DNA of 64,000 bases from a candidate division TA06 bacterium 32_111. Lineage in GTDB: Bacteria; Hydrothermota; 32-111. The DNA lies in NCBI GenBank assembly GCA_001508335.1, contig LGFX01000004.1, positions 190,275 to 254,274 on the forward strand, written 5' to 3'. A model generated the notes under the pieces. The model was not told the origin of the DNA, ran no database searches, and worked only from the letters and a program-made list of their open reading frames with translations. Position 1 is the stretch's first letter. Each line of letters begins with the position of its first letter. Position numbers and translations under genes: made by a program. Shown one piece after another: positions 46,302 to 55,119 of this stretch.

Positions 46302-46675
46302 CAATATATCTCACCATATTTTATATTTACCATTTTAATTATTTCATCTTTTGAATAGGAGTACTCTTTACTTCTTAGAAGAAACTCTTCAGTTATCTTT
46401 TCTAAAAAGTTTTTTCTTTCATTTTCATCAATTTTTTCTAAACCTAGAATTGTACTTCCCCTTCTTCCATCAAGTTTCAGTAATCCTTCCCTTTCCAGTT
46501 CATAGTAAGCTTTTGCAACCGTGTTAATAGAAAGGTTTAATATTTTTGACAGATCTCTTATACTTGGTAACCTTATACCTTTTTTCAACTCCTGTGATAC
46601 TATCATTCCCTTTATCTGATTCTTTATCTGTTGGTAAACAGGAATGGTAGATTCTGTATCAATTATTATGTTCAT
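46301..46675 (-). CDS. GntR-family regulator, YtrA-like
   Basis: 124 residues from ATG 46675, with AAGGAG six bases upstream; an earlier in-frame start would lie inside the operator. A winged-helix domain (residues ~8-75): PVYQQIKNQIKG, GIRLPSIRDLSKILNLSINTVAKAYYELEREGLL, with GRRGSTILG as the wing. The short C-terminal tail (~45 residues, helical) is the YtrA type, usually controlling ABC or membrane-stress genes. Co-transcribed with the CCA enzyme, an odd partner. Confidence 0.9.
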   Translation of the reverse strand: MNIIIDTESTIPVYQQIKNQIKGMIVSQELKKGIRLPSIRDLSKILNLSINTVAKAYYELEREGLLKLDGRRGSTILGLEKIDENERKNFLEKITEEFLLRSKEYSYSKDEIIKMVNIKYGEIY

Positions 46676-46683
46676 ACATCTCC

Positions 46684-46711
46684 TTTTTGTATTTATTATA
46701 GAATACAAAAA
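46684..46711. promoter_or_regulatory. GntR operator: perfect 10+10 inverted repeat over the -10 box
   Basis: TTTTTGTATT (46684-46693), eight-base spacer, AATACAAAAA (46702-46711). On the minus strand the spacer contains TATAAT (46700-46695), the -10 of the GntR gene, with AAGGAG downstream. Occupancy would block the promoter, the classic autorepression layout. A good -35 at normal spacing is not visible (TTGATT lies 21 bases upstream). Confidence 0.65.
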
Positions 46712-46753
46712 ATTTTTTAAAAATCAAGTCTTTTGAAAATGATTGTTAGATTA

Positions 46754-46781
46754 TTGATTTAAAAATATATTTCATTATCAT
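46754..46781 (+). promoter_or_regulatory. possible promoter of the frameshifted gene
   Basis: TTGATT (46754-46759), 16 bases, TATCAT (46776-46781); ATG 46799 follows with GGGGAA as ribosome site. Divergent from the GntR promoter, 43 bases from the operator edge. Confidence 0.4.
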
Positions 46782-46798
46782 TTTTAAAAAAGGGGAAT

Positions 46799-47814
46799 AT
46801 GGATGAAAAATTTTTCTTTTTATTAATCATTACATTTTTAAGTTCCAATTTTATTTTTTCCTTAGAATACGAGTATACTTATCCTTTAGAATTTAAAGAA
46901 AACAATCTTGATGGTATTGATATTTATAAGGATATTACAGATCCTTTAGGATGGTATAAATATTATGCTGAATTTGCTTGTGGTCTATCTCCACTTAACC
47001 TTTATTCTGACTTTTTGATAAATGTTATTTATAATCCTGATTCGGTAATTCAGGGGGAGTCTCTACTTGTTAAAATAATATTACAACATATGTTAAAAAC
47101 AATGCTGGAATTTCAGGGGATTCAGTTTCAAGTGATGGAATAGTATTTGATACACCACCATCATCGATAAACCTTATTTCACCTTCAAATGATGAAATAG
47201 TCTCATCTATGCCAACATTTGAGATGGTTGGCTATGATCACGATCCTGATACGGTTTTGAAATTCAAAGTCGAAATTACAGATGATAGTTCTTTTTCAAA
47301 TGTAACACATGTTTTTGATATGAATGTTTCAACATCACTATGGTCTAAAAACTCTTACGCTCCAGGTGAAATAGCCAGTTTAACTTTAAATAGAGAGAAT
47401 GAACTTGAAGTTGGTAAAAAGTATTTCTGGAAAGCTTATGTTTATGATCCTTTGAATTTTGAAAAAATTTCATCAATTGGGTCTTTCTTTGTTGGTTATA
47501 CTGGAATAGAATCATCCTTTAAGATTTCAAGGTTGGATACAGTTTTCAAATTGAAAATACAAAACAGTATAGTTAGTTCAAAAGGGGTAGTTGTTGATGC
47601 AACAATTCCTTTCCATGACTATTTGAAACTATACGTTGTTGATGTTAAAGGAGCAAAAGTTAAAACTTTGTATGATGGAAATATTGAAAGAGGAGGATTC
47701 AGGTTCTTTTGGAATCTTGATGGCATAGATGAAAAGAAAATTGGATCAGGCATCTTTTATATAATAGGTGAAAGTTGTGGAAAAGTTTTGAAAAAGAAGG
47801 TCGACATTTTTTAA
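46799..47814 (+). pseudogene. exported protein gene with frameshift, FlgD/T9SS-like C-terminus
   Basis: Two frames together make one protein. The first (46799-47143) starts with a signal peptide and continues to NPDSVIQGESLLVK. The reading then continues sensibly only in the -1 frame: NNITTYVKNNAGISGDSVSS, DGIVFDTPPSSINLISPSND and on to 47814. One extra A in the A4 run at 47072-47075 would join them into one frame of about 338 residues. The C-terminal ~65 residues (KLYVVDVKGAKVKTLYDG ... GSGIFYIIGES) are a FlgD/T9SS-type sorting domain. Natural mutation, homopolymer sequencing error or phase-like slippage are all possible; no classical slippery heptamer is present. Confidence 0.8.
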
Positions 47815-47829
47815 TCCAAAATTTAAGTG

Positions 47830-47857
47830 TTGACTTTGTTAAAGTTTAAAATATAAT
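47830..47857 (+). promoter_or_regulatory. cmk operon promoter with leaderless geometry
   Basis: TTGACT (47830-47835), 16 bases, consensus TATAAT (47852-47857), six bases, ATG 47864. No Shine-Dalgarno. Confidence 0.7.
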
Positions 47858-47863
47858 GTTTGA

Positions 47864-48538
47864 ATGAATTTTGTAATAGCGATAGATGGTCCTGCTGCAA
47901 GTGGTAAAACAACAACAGCAAAAGAAGTTGCAAAGAAACTAAATATTACATACCTTGATACTGGAGCTATGTACAGAGCTTTCGCTTACTACGTTCTTTC
48001 AAACAGTATGGATATTGAAGATGAGGATGTTATAAACGGAGTAGTTGAAAAAGTTAAGATTGAACTTGAAAATGTTGATGGACAGATTAGAGTTCTTTTA
48101 AATAAAGAGGATGTAAGTGACAGAATACGAAATGAGATGATATCACAGGCGGCATCAAAGGTCTCAACATATCCAAAGGTAAGAGAACATCTCGTTAAAC
48201 TGCAGAGGGAAGTTGGTGAGAAGTATCCTCTTGTTGCCGAAGGAAGAGATATCGGTACGGTTGTTTTTCCCAAGGCTGATTTGAAATTTTTTTTCGATTG
48301 TTCTGTTGAAGAGAGAGCAAAAAGAAGATATAGAGAATACCTTGAAAAGGGTATGGATATAGATATAGAAAAATTAAAGAAAGAAATTATTGAGAGAGAC
48401 AACAGGGATAGAAGAAGGGAGAATGCACCTTTGAGAATGGCAGAGGATGCCATTCTGATAGATACTACCAATCTTAGTAAGGAGGAACAGATAGACATTG
48501 TTATCCAGGAGGCGAAGAAGCGCAAGGCAGGCTTATAA
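47864..48538 (+). CDS. cmk: cytidylate kinase
   Basis: 224 residues. P-loop IDGPAASGKTTTAKEVAKKL, then LDTGAMYRAFAYYVL, the CMP-binding insert, VAEGRDIGTVVFPKADLKFF, and ERAKRRYREY lid. Phosphorylates CMP and dCMP. First gene of a cmk-plsC-ispH-rpsA run; its end overlaps plsC by 41 bases. Confidence 0.96.
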   Translation: MNFVIAIDGPAASGKTTTAKEVAKKLNITYLDTGAMYRAFAYYVLSNSMDIEDEDVINGVVEKVKIELENVDGQIRVLLNKEDVSDRIRNEMISQAASKVSTYPKVREHLVKLQREVGEKYPLVAEGRDIGTVVFPKADLKFFFDCSVEERAKRRYREYLEKGMDIDIEKLKKEIIERDNRDRRRENAPLRMAEDAILIDTTNLSKEEQIDIVIQEAKKRKAGL

Positions 48539-49148
48539 TTTTATCTATTTCCTTGCAAATTTTTATTACCATTTTTTACTTGGTACCAAAATAAAAGGTA
48601 AAATAAGATTAAAAGAAAAAAAGTTAATACTTGTAGCCAATCATAGATCGTTTAACGATCCACCACTCATTGGAACTTTCGCTTACTCCTTCAGAAGGAG
48701 TTTTGATGTTTATCTTCTGGCAAAAAAAGAACTTTTTCATATAAATCCATTTTTTACAAAGATATTGAAACTTCTACATGCTATACCTCTCGATAGAACC
48801 GGAATGGATGCAACAGCGATAAAAGAGGCTCTCGATGCTTTAGAGAGAGAAAATTACCTTGTTATATTTCCAGAAGGGACGAGAAACAAGACGGATGAAC
48901 TTTTAGAAGGGAAAAGTGGTGTGGGTTATATAGCTTTGAAAAGTGGAGCAAAGATCGTTCCAATATTTTTGAAAAATACTGACAAACCCTTTTTAAGACA
49001 ACTTTTGAGATTGGACAGAATTGAGTTGATAGTTGGTGAACCGATAATTTTACCACAACTAAGACCAAATTCAAAAAATTCAAAAATCGTTACCTCTATA
49101 ATAATGAAAGAACTGAAGAGGCTTAAAGATGAAAATAGTTGTTGCTAA
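48498..49148 (+). CDS. plsC: 1-acyl-sn-glycerol-3-phosphate acyltransferase
   Basis: 216 residues from a TTG at 48498 (GGAGG 12 bases upstream); the start is the least certain part because no ATG is nearby. N-terminal hydrophobic stretch (NFIYFLANFYYHFLLG), then catalytic NHRSFNDPP (HX4D), block FPEGTRNKTDELLEGKSG and IVPIFL. Acylates lysophosphatidate at the inner membrane. Overlaps cmk and ispH. Confidence 0.9.
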   Translation: MLSRRRRSARQAYNFIYFLANFYYHFLLGTKIKGKIRLKEKKLILVANHRSFNDPPLIGTFAYSFRRSFDVYLLAKKELFHINPFFTKILKLLHAIPLDRTGMDATAIKEALDALERENYLVIFPEGTRNKTDELLEGKSGVGYIALKSGAKIVPIFLKNTDKPFLRQLLRLDRIELIVGEPIILPQLRPNSKNSKIVTSIIMKELKRLKDENSCC

Positions 49149-50013
49149 AAATTCAGGTTTCTGTTTTGGTGTTAAGAGAGCGATGAAAATGATTGATGAT
49201 CTTGAAAAACAGTCAAAAGAAAAACCTCTATACACATTAGGTCCAATAATACATAACCCTCAGGTTGTTGATAGTTTAAAAGAAAAAGGAATATTACCTC
49301 TTAACGATGTCTCAAAAATGAAAAAGGGGAGTTTAATTTTAAGAACTCATGGAGTTGAAAAAACACTTTTGGATAAGATAAAAAGAAAAAAAATAAAATA
49401 TATTGATGCAACCTGTCCTTTCGTTGCAAATGCACACAACTACGCGAAAAAACTTTTTAAAGAGGGTTATTTGGTTGTAATTTTTGGTGAGACGGAACAT
49501 CCTGAAGTTCTTGCGATAAACAGTCAAATAGATAACAAAGGTATAGTTGTTGAAAAAAAAGAAGACATAAAAAAAATCGTAAATATGAAAAACAAAAGGA
49601 TAGGTGTGATCTCCCAGACCACCCAATCACTTGAAAAGTTCAAAGAAATAGTTACCGAACTTATGGACAATTTTAAAGAGATATATGTTGTCAACACTAT
49701 ATGTAACGCAACATCACTAAGGCAGAATTCTGCAGTTGAGGTTGCCAATAAGGTTGATCTTATGCTTGTAATTGGCGGGAAAAATAGTGGTAACACGAAA
49801 AGGTTGTTTCAGATTTGTTACTCTTTGAACAGAAACACTTTCCACATTGAAACTTATAAAGAGATAAAAAGTTTTAAAGAGAGAGTTTTAAAAAGTAAAA
49901 AGGTGGGTTTGGTTGCTGGTGCATCCACACCAGACTGGATAATAAAGGAAGTGGTAAACTATCTAAAAAAAATAGATAAGGAGGAAAAGAAAAATGGAAG
50001 AAAAAAGAAATGA
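49129..50013 (+). CDS. ispH: 4-hydroxy-3-methylbut-2-enyl diphosphate reductase
   Basis: 294 residues. Three cluster cysteines: SGFCFGVKRAM, DATCPFVANAH and NTICNATSLRQNS. The catalytic-site elements HGVEK, TEHPEV and AGASTPDWIIKEVV are present. Last step of the MEP isoprenoid pathway with a 4Fe-4S cluster; the pathway is oxygen-sensitive. Overlaps plsC and rpsA by 20 bases each. Confidence 0.96.
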   Translation: MKIVVAKNSGFCFGVKRAMKMIDDLEKQSKEKPLYTLGPIIHNPQVVDSLKEKGILPLNDVSKMKKGSLILRTHGVEKTLLDKIKRKKIKYIDATCPFVANAHNYAKKLFKEGYLVVIFGETEHPEVLAINSQIDNKGIVVEKKEDIKKIVNMKNKRIGVISQTTQSLEKFKEIVTELMDNFKEIYVVNTICNATSLRQNSAVEVANKVDLMLVIGGKNSGNTKRLFQICYSLNRNTFHIETYKEIKSFKERVLKSKKVGLVAGASTPDWIIKEVVNYLKKIDKEEKKNGRKKK

Positions 50014-51607
50014 ATCTGTCGAAATTATAATTAACAGAGATCTTGCTAAAGATCAACTCAAGAAACTCTATGATGATTCATTTAAAAGTTACGATCTTGA
50101 TATCTTCTCAAAAAAGGACGAAGATGAGCAAACGAGAGTAGTGAACGGAAGAGTTGTAAGAATAACTGACAAGGATGTTATCATAGAAGTTGGCTTAAAA
50201 TCTGAAGGTGTTATTCCTCTATCAGATTTCAGTGAACCTGAAAAGGTAAAAGTTGGAGATATAGTTCCAGTTTTCCTTGAGGCGTTTGAGAATGAGGATG
50301 GATTCGCTGACATATCACTCAAGAAGGCACAGTTTATAAACCTATGGCCTAAAATAAACGAGTCATACGAGAAAGGAACGAACATAACTGGAATAATTAA
50401 AAAACAGGTAAAGGGAGGAATGATAGTAGATCTTATGGGTGTTGATGCTTTTTTACCTGGCTCTCAAATTGACCTTCAACCTGTTGATGATATGAATTCA
50501 CTTATAGGTCTTAAAACTGAATTTAGAGTTATCAAGTTGAACTACAAGAGAAGAAATATTGTTGTTTCAAGAAGGTTGATACTTGAGAGTGAAAAGGAGA
50601 GTAAAAAGTTTGAATTCTTAAACAACCTTAAAGTTGGAGATATTGTAGAAGGGATTGTTAAGAATATAACAGATTTTGGAGCCTTCATAGAGATAGAGAA
50701 GGGAGTTGATGGTCTTCTTTATATCACCGATATGTCCTGGGGACGGTTGGTTCATCCTTCCGAACTTTTGAGTTTAAATGAAAAGGTTAAGGTTGTAATC
50801 ACAGCTATTAACAAAGAGAAGGGAAGAATAAATCTTGGAATGAAACAGTTAACCCCATATCCGTGGGAAAACATTGAAGAGAAATATCCTGTTGGAAGCA
50901 GAGTTAAAGGTAAAGTTGTTTCAATTGAAGATTACGGTTCTTTTGTTGAGATTGAAAAGGGTGTTGAAGGACTTATACATATCTCCGAAATGTCATGGAC
51001 ACAGCATGTTAAAAAACCACAAGAAATTATGCAGGTTGGAGATACAGTTGAAGCGATAGTTTTGAGCATAGATAAAAAGAACGAAAGGATCTCTCTTGGA
51101 TTGAAACAACTTAGTGATAACCCTTACGATAGTATCAAGGTTGGACAGAAGGTTAAAGGTAAAATAACCAAGATCCAGAAGTTTGGTGCATTCGTAGAAA
51201 TATCACCCGGTATAGAGGGTTTACTGCATATATCGAACATCTCCTGGGACAACAAGATTTCAAAAATTGAGGATCTGTATAAAGTTGGGGATGAAATAGA
51301 ATGTGTTGTTGTGAATATTGATAACTCTAAACAGAGAATATCTTTAGGAATCAAACAACTTCAAAAAGATCCTATTGAGAATTACAGTGAAGGAGATATT
51401 GTAAAAGGAAAGATAAGTGAAATAAAGGATAAAAGTATTTACATCAATCTTGATGATGGAGTTAAAGGGCTTATACCACAGAGGTTGATAGCAAAACAAT
51501 CTGAAAATCTGACAAACGATTATGTGAAGGACAGTGAGATAGAACTTAAAGTTGTTGATATCGATCTTGAAAAAAGAAGAATAATATTCACCGATAAGGT
51601 AGAGTAG
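49994..51607 (+). CDS. rpsA: ribosomal protein S1
   Basis: 537 residues with six S1 (OB-fold) repeats at roughly 46-112, 122-190, 210-280, 298-367, 383-453 and 466-535. Repeats 3-5 are the most typical (VDGLLYITDMSWGRLVHP, VEGLIHISEMSW, IEGLLHISNISWD). Six repeats is the proteobacterial-type length. Binds mRNA leaders on the 30S subunit. A strong AAGGAGG lies eight bases before the ATG, inside ispH. The many apparent leaderless genes make its role in initiation here interesting. Confidence 0.95.
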   Translation: MEEKRNESVEIIINRDLAKDQLKKLYDDSFKSYDLDIFSKKDEDEQTRVVNGRVVRITDKDVIIEVGLKSEGVIPLSDFSEPEKVKVGDIVPVFLEAFENEDGFADISLKKAQFINLWPKINESYEKGTNITGIIKKQVKGGMIVDLMGVDAFLPGSQIDLQPVDDMNSLIGLKTEFRVIKLNYKRRNIVVSRRLILESEKESKKFEFLNNLKVGDIVEGIVKNITDFGAFIEIEKGVDGLLYITDMSWGRLVHPSELLSLNEKVKVVITAINKEKGRINLGMKQLTPYPWENIEEKYPVGSRVKGKVVSIEDYGSFVEIEKGVEGLIHISEMSWTQHVKKPQEIMQVGDTVEAIVLSIDKKNERISLGLKQLSDNPYDSIKVGQKVKGKITKIQKFGAFVEISPGIEGLLHISNISWDNKISKIEDLYKVGDEIECVVVNIDNSKQRISLGIKQLQKDPIENYSEGDIVKGKISEIKDKSIYINLDDGVKGLIPQRLIAKQSENLTNDYVKDSEIELKVVDIDLEKRRIIFTDKVE

Positions 51608-51613
51608 GTTTAT

Positions 51614-53359
51614 ATGAAAAAAAATAAATTTCCTAAATTTATAGTAGTGACAGGTGGAGTTCTTAGTGGCGTTGGAAAAGGGATAGCAACGGCATCTATA
51701 GGTATGATTCTAAAATTTTATGGATACAAAGTTACAACTATAAAGATTGATCCATATATAAATTTTGATGCTGGAACTTTAAGACCAACAGAGCATGGTG
51801 AAGTTTGGGTAACGGATGACGGTGGTGAAATAGATCAGGACCTTGGAAACTATGAAAGATTTTTAAACCAACATTTCAGCAGGAAAAACAATATCACAAC
51901 AGGGCAGGTCTATTTTAAGGTTATTGAGGATGAGAGGAGAGGAAAATTTTTAGGACAGACCGTTCAACTCATTCCCCATATTTCAGATGAGATCAAAAGG
52001 AGGATCAAAGAGATAGGAAATGGTTACGAGTTCGTTTTGATTGAGATAGGTGGAACTATAGGGGATTATGAAAACATCCCCTATCTTTTCGCTGTAAAAT
52101 CTTTAGAAAGAGAGATAGGTGAAGAGAATGTAAAGTATGTTTTGATAACCTATCTTCCAACTCCAAAACATATAGGTGAGATGAAAACCAAACCAACACA
52201 ACAAGCGATAAAATTGCTTTCAGAGCATGGCATTTTCCCTAACTTCATACTCTGTCGAGCAAAAGAACCTTTGGATAGTGTGAGAAAGAAAAAGATCGAA
52301 ATCTATGCTAATATAGATTCAGAGCATGTTATATCTGCACCGGATATAGATACTCTTTACAGGGTTCCTTTGAATTTTGAAAAGGATAATCTTGGCAAAA
52401 AGATTTTGAAAGAGTTCTCTTTAAAAAAGAGAAAAAAGCCTGATTGGAGTTTTCTTGAGAAAACTGTTAATATAATTGAAAATCCAAAAAATCTTATAAA
52501 TATTGCGATGGTAGGCAAGTACATAGATATTGGAGAGTTCTCTCTAAAAGATTCTTACATTTCGGTTGCTCAGGCACTTGAACATGCTGGAGCAAAGAAC
52601 AACTGCGGAGTTAAAATCGATTGGATATCAGCACAGGATGTTGAAAATGGTAAGATAGAAAAAAAAGAACTTAAAAAATATGATGGCTTTATAGTTCCTG
52701 GAGGATTCGGAAAAGATGGAGTAGAAGGCAAGATTAAAGTTATAAAATATGCTAGAGAGAACAATATACCATTTCTTGGATTGTGTTTAGGACTTCAACT
52801 CGCTATAGTTGAGTTTGCAAGGAATGTATGCAAATTGGAAAACGCTAATTCTGTTGAGATAGATCCAAAAACAAAATATCCTGTAATTCATTTTATAGAA
52901 AGTCAAAAAAATGTTATTAGAGAATCAAGATATGGTGGAACGATGAGACTTGGTGCTTATGTCGCTCATCTTCTTGAAGGAACACTAATATACAAACTTT
53001 ACAAAGAGTGTGGAAGAATTGAAGAGGACAGATATTATATAGAAATGCTAAAAAAGGATAGAGATAATATCTTTCGGTTAGGTTATATTGAAAAAAGAAA
53101 ACCTCTGATTCTTGAAAGACATAGGCACAGGTATGAGGTGAACAACGAGTTTGTACCAATTATTGAAAAGAAAGGGATGTTATTTTCAGGTTACCATAAT
53201 ATTTCAAAAAATGAAAAGTTGATGGAGTTTATTGAATTGAAAGGTCATAGATATTTTGTTGCTACTCAGGCGCATCCAGAATTCAAATCGACGATATTCT
53301 CTCCATCTCCATTATTTTTTGGTTTTGTAAGAGCCTCTTTAAAATTAAAACTTGACTAA
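51614..53359 (+). CDS. pyrG: CTP synthase
   Basis: 581 residues, slightly above the usual 530-550. N-terminal synthetase: FIVVTGGVLSGVGKGIATASIG, KIDPYINFDAGT, EHGEVWVTDDGGEIDQDLGNYERF. C-terminal class I glutaminase: GGFGKDG, nucleophile in GLCLGLQLA, and HPEF with the catalytic His-Glu. The extra length lies in the inter-motif region around LYKECGRIEEDRYYIEM. Makes CTP from UTP and glutamine. Its last codons contain the -35 box of the pil operon promoter. Confidence 0.95.
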   Translation: MKKNKFPKFIVVTGGVLSGVGKGIATASIGMILKFYGYKVTTIKIDPYINFDAGTLRPTEHGEVWVTDDGGEIDQDLGNYERFLNQHFSRKNNITTGQVYFKVIEDERRGKFLGQTVQLIPHISDEIKRRIKEIGNGYEFVLIEIGGTIGDYENIPYLFAVKSLEREIGEENVKYVLITYLPTPKHIGEMKTKPTQQAIKLLSEHGIFPNFILCRAKEPLDSVRKKKIEIYANIDSEHVISAPDIDTLYRVPLNFEKDNLGKKILKEFSLKKRKKPDWSFLEKTVNIIENPKNLINIAMVGKYIDIGEFSLKDSYISVAQALEHAGAKNNCGVKIDWISAQDVENGKIEKKELKKYDGFIVPGGFGKDGVEGKIKVIKYARENNIPFLGLCLGLQLAIVEFARNVCKLENANSVEIDPKTKYPVIHFIESQKNVIRESRYGGTMRLGAYVAHLLEGTLIYKLYKECGRIEEDRYYIEMLKKDRDNIFRLGYIEKRKPLILERHRHRYEVNNEFVPIIEKKGMLFSGYHNISKNEKLMEFIELKGHRYFVATQAHPEFKSTIFSPSPLFFGFVRASLKLKLD

Positions 53360-53380
53360 AAAAAAATAAAATATTAAAAT
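53352..53380 (+). promoter_or_regulatory. pil operon promoter with leaderless geometry
   Basis: TTGACT (53352-53357), inside the end of pyrG, 17 bases, TAAAAT (53375-53380), seven bases, ATG 53388. No Shine-Dalgarno precedes the start. Confidence 0.65.
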
Positions 53381-53387
53381 ATACATT

Positions 53388-55118
53388 ATGAGTGAAAGAC
53401 TCGGTGAACTTTTAATAAATGCTGGATTGATAAATAATCAGCAATTGAATGAAGCGTTAAGAGTTCAAAAACAAACAAACAAAAAATTAGGGACAGTTCT
53501 TGTTGAACTCGGATACACCTCTGAGAAAAAACTTATTGAATTCCTTTCAAAACAATATAAGGTTCAATCTGTCAACCTTGAAGAGATAGAGGTTGATGAA
53601 TCTTTACTTCAAATAATTCCAGGGAGACTCGCAAGGCAGAATACCGTATTCCCGGTTAGAAGGGAAGGAAAAACTCTATACCTTGCAATGGCTAACCCTT
53701 CTGATATGTTTGTAATTCAGGATATTCAGTTCACAACAGCATACAATATTGTTCCTTTGATCTCATCAGAAAGATCCATTCTTGAGTTCATTAACAAATA
53801 TTATCCTGATGAGGATGATGTCGAGGTTGATATAGATAACCTTGATAATATAGATCTGGATGATATTGTTGATGAAAATATAGAGGTTATTAAAAAGGAC
53901 GAGAACGAACAAGCTGATGAGGTTGTTAGCGATCTTGCTGCATCAGTTGATAGTGGTCCTATAGTTAAAATTGTAAACAACCTTATCACCAAAGCTGTTG
54001 AGGAGGGTGCATCTGATATCCATATAGAACCTTACGATCAATCGTTAAGGATAAGGTACAGGATAGATGGAGTTTTAAGACCTATAGATAATCCTCCCAA
54101 ATGGCAATTCAGAAAATCTATAGTTTCTAGAATAAAAGTTATGGCTCATCTAAAATTACAGGAAGCGAGATTGCCACAGGATGGAAGAATAAAAGTTAAA
54201 GTGCATGGCAAACCTATAGATATCCGTGTCGCAACAGTTCCAACAATGTATGGTGAAAAGGTAGCCATGAGAATCCTTGATAGGGAAAAGGTGGATTTCG
54301 AATTCGATAAGTTAGGCTTCGACCCTGATCTTGAAAAGAAATTGATGAAATCTTTAAGAAATCCTGTTGGGATTATATTGATAACAGGTCCAACAGGTTC
54401 TGGAAAAACAACCACTCTTTATACATGTCTTTCAAAGATAAACAGCCCAGAGATAAACATAACAACTGCTGAGGACCCTGTTGAGTTTTCACTCGATGGA
54501 GTTAACCAACTTCAGGTTTCCGAATCTGTCGGTTTAACTTTTGCATCAGCGTTAAGAGCTTACCTGAGGCAGGATCCGAATGTTATAATGGTGGGAGAGA
54601 TAAGGGATAGGGAAACAGCAGAGATCGCAATAAGAGCATCCTTGACTGGACACCTTGTCCTTTCATCAGTTCACACGAACTCAACCGCTGGAACTGTTAC
54701 GAGGTTGATAAATATGGGTGTTGAACCATTTCTGATCTCTTCAACTGTTAACTGTATAGTTTCACAAAGGCTTTTAAGAAGGATATGTGAAAATTGTAAA
54801 GTCCCTTACAACATCTCAGAAGAGGAGTTAAAAAATCTTGGATTTTCTCCAGAAGAGATCGGTGGATCTAAACTGTACAAAGGTGCTGGATGTGAGAAAT
54901 GTGGTGGGACGGGATATAAAGGGATGGTTGGAATTTTTGAGGTTATGGAAATAACTCCTGAGATAAGAAAGGCAATAATGAAAAAATTGACAACCGATGA
55001 TCTTGAAAAATTGGCAGTAAAGGAAGGACTGATAACCATGAGAGAGGTTGCATTAAGAAAATTGAAACAGGGAGTAACAGATATACTTGAGGTAGTAAAG
55101 GAGACCGCTTTAAGATAA
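53388..55118 (+). CDS. pilB: type IV pilus/secretion assembly ATPase, PilB/GspE-type (copy 1)
   Basis: 576 residues. N-terminal MshEN domain (~4-140; RLGELLINAGLINNQQLNEAL and LGTVLVELGYTSEKKLIEFL match the RLGxxL ... LG repeats that bind c-di-GMP in relatives). An acidic linker (~140-185), then the GspE core with SDIHIEPYD, Walker A at 334-341 (GPTGSGKT), Asp box AEDPVEF, Walker B VIMVGEIRD and His box GHLVLSSVHTNST. A C-terminal four-Cys zinc module, CENC and CEKCGGTGYKG. Powers pilus extension from the inner-membrane base. Confidence 0.93.
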   Translation: MSERLGELLINAGLINNQQLNEALRVQKQTNKKLGTVLVELGYTSEKKLIEFLSKQYKVQSVNLEEIEVDESLLQIIPGRLARQNTVFPVRREGKTLYLAMANPSDMFVIQDIQFTTAYNIVPLISSERSILEFINKYYPDEDDVEVDIDNLDNIDLDDIVDENIEVIKKDENEQADEVVSDLAASVDSGPIVKIVNNLITKAVEEGASDIHIEPYDQSLRIRYRIDGVLRPIDNPPKWQFRKSIVSRIKVMAHLKLQEARLPQDGRIKVKVHGKPIDIRVATVPTMYGEKVAMRILDREKVDFEFDKLGFDPDLEKKLMKSLRNPVGIILITGPTGSGKTTTLYTCLSKINSPEINITTAEDPVEFSLDGVNQLQVSESVGLTFASALRAYLRQDPNVIMVGEIRDRETAEIAIRASLTGHLVLSSVHTNSTAGTVTRLINMGVEPFLISSTVNCIVSQRLLRRICENCKVPYNISEEELKNLGFSPEEIGGSKLYKGAGCEKCGGTGYKGMVGIFEVMEITPEIRKAIMKKLTTDDLEKLAVKEGLITMREVALRKLKQGVTDILEVVKETALR

Positions 55119-55119
55119 T

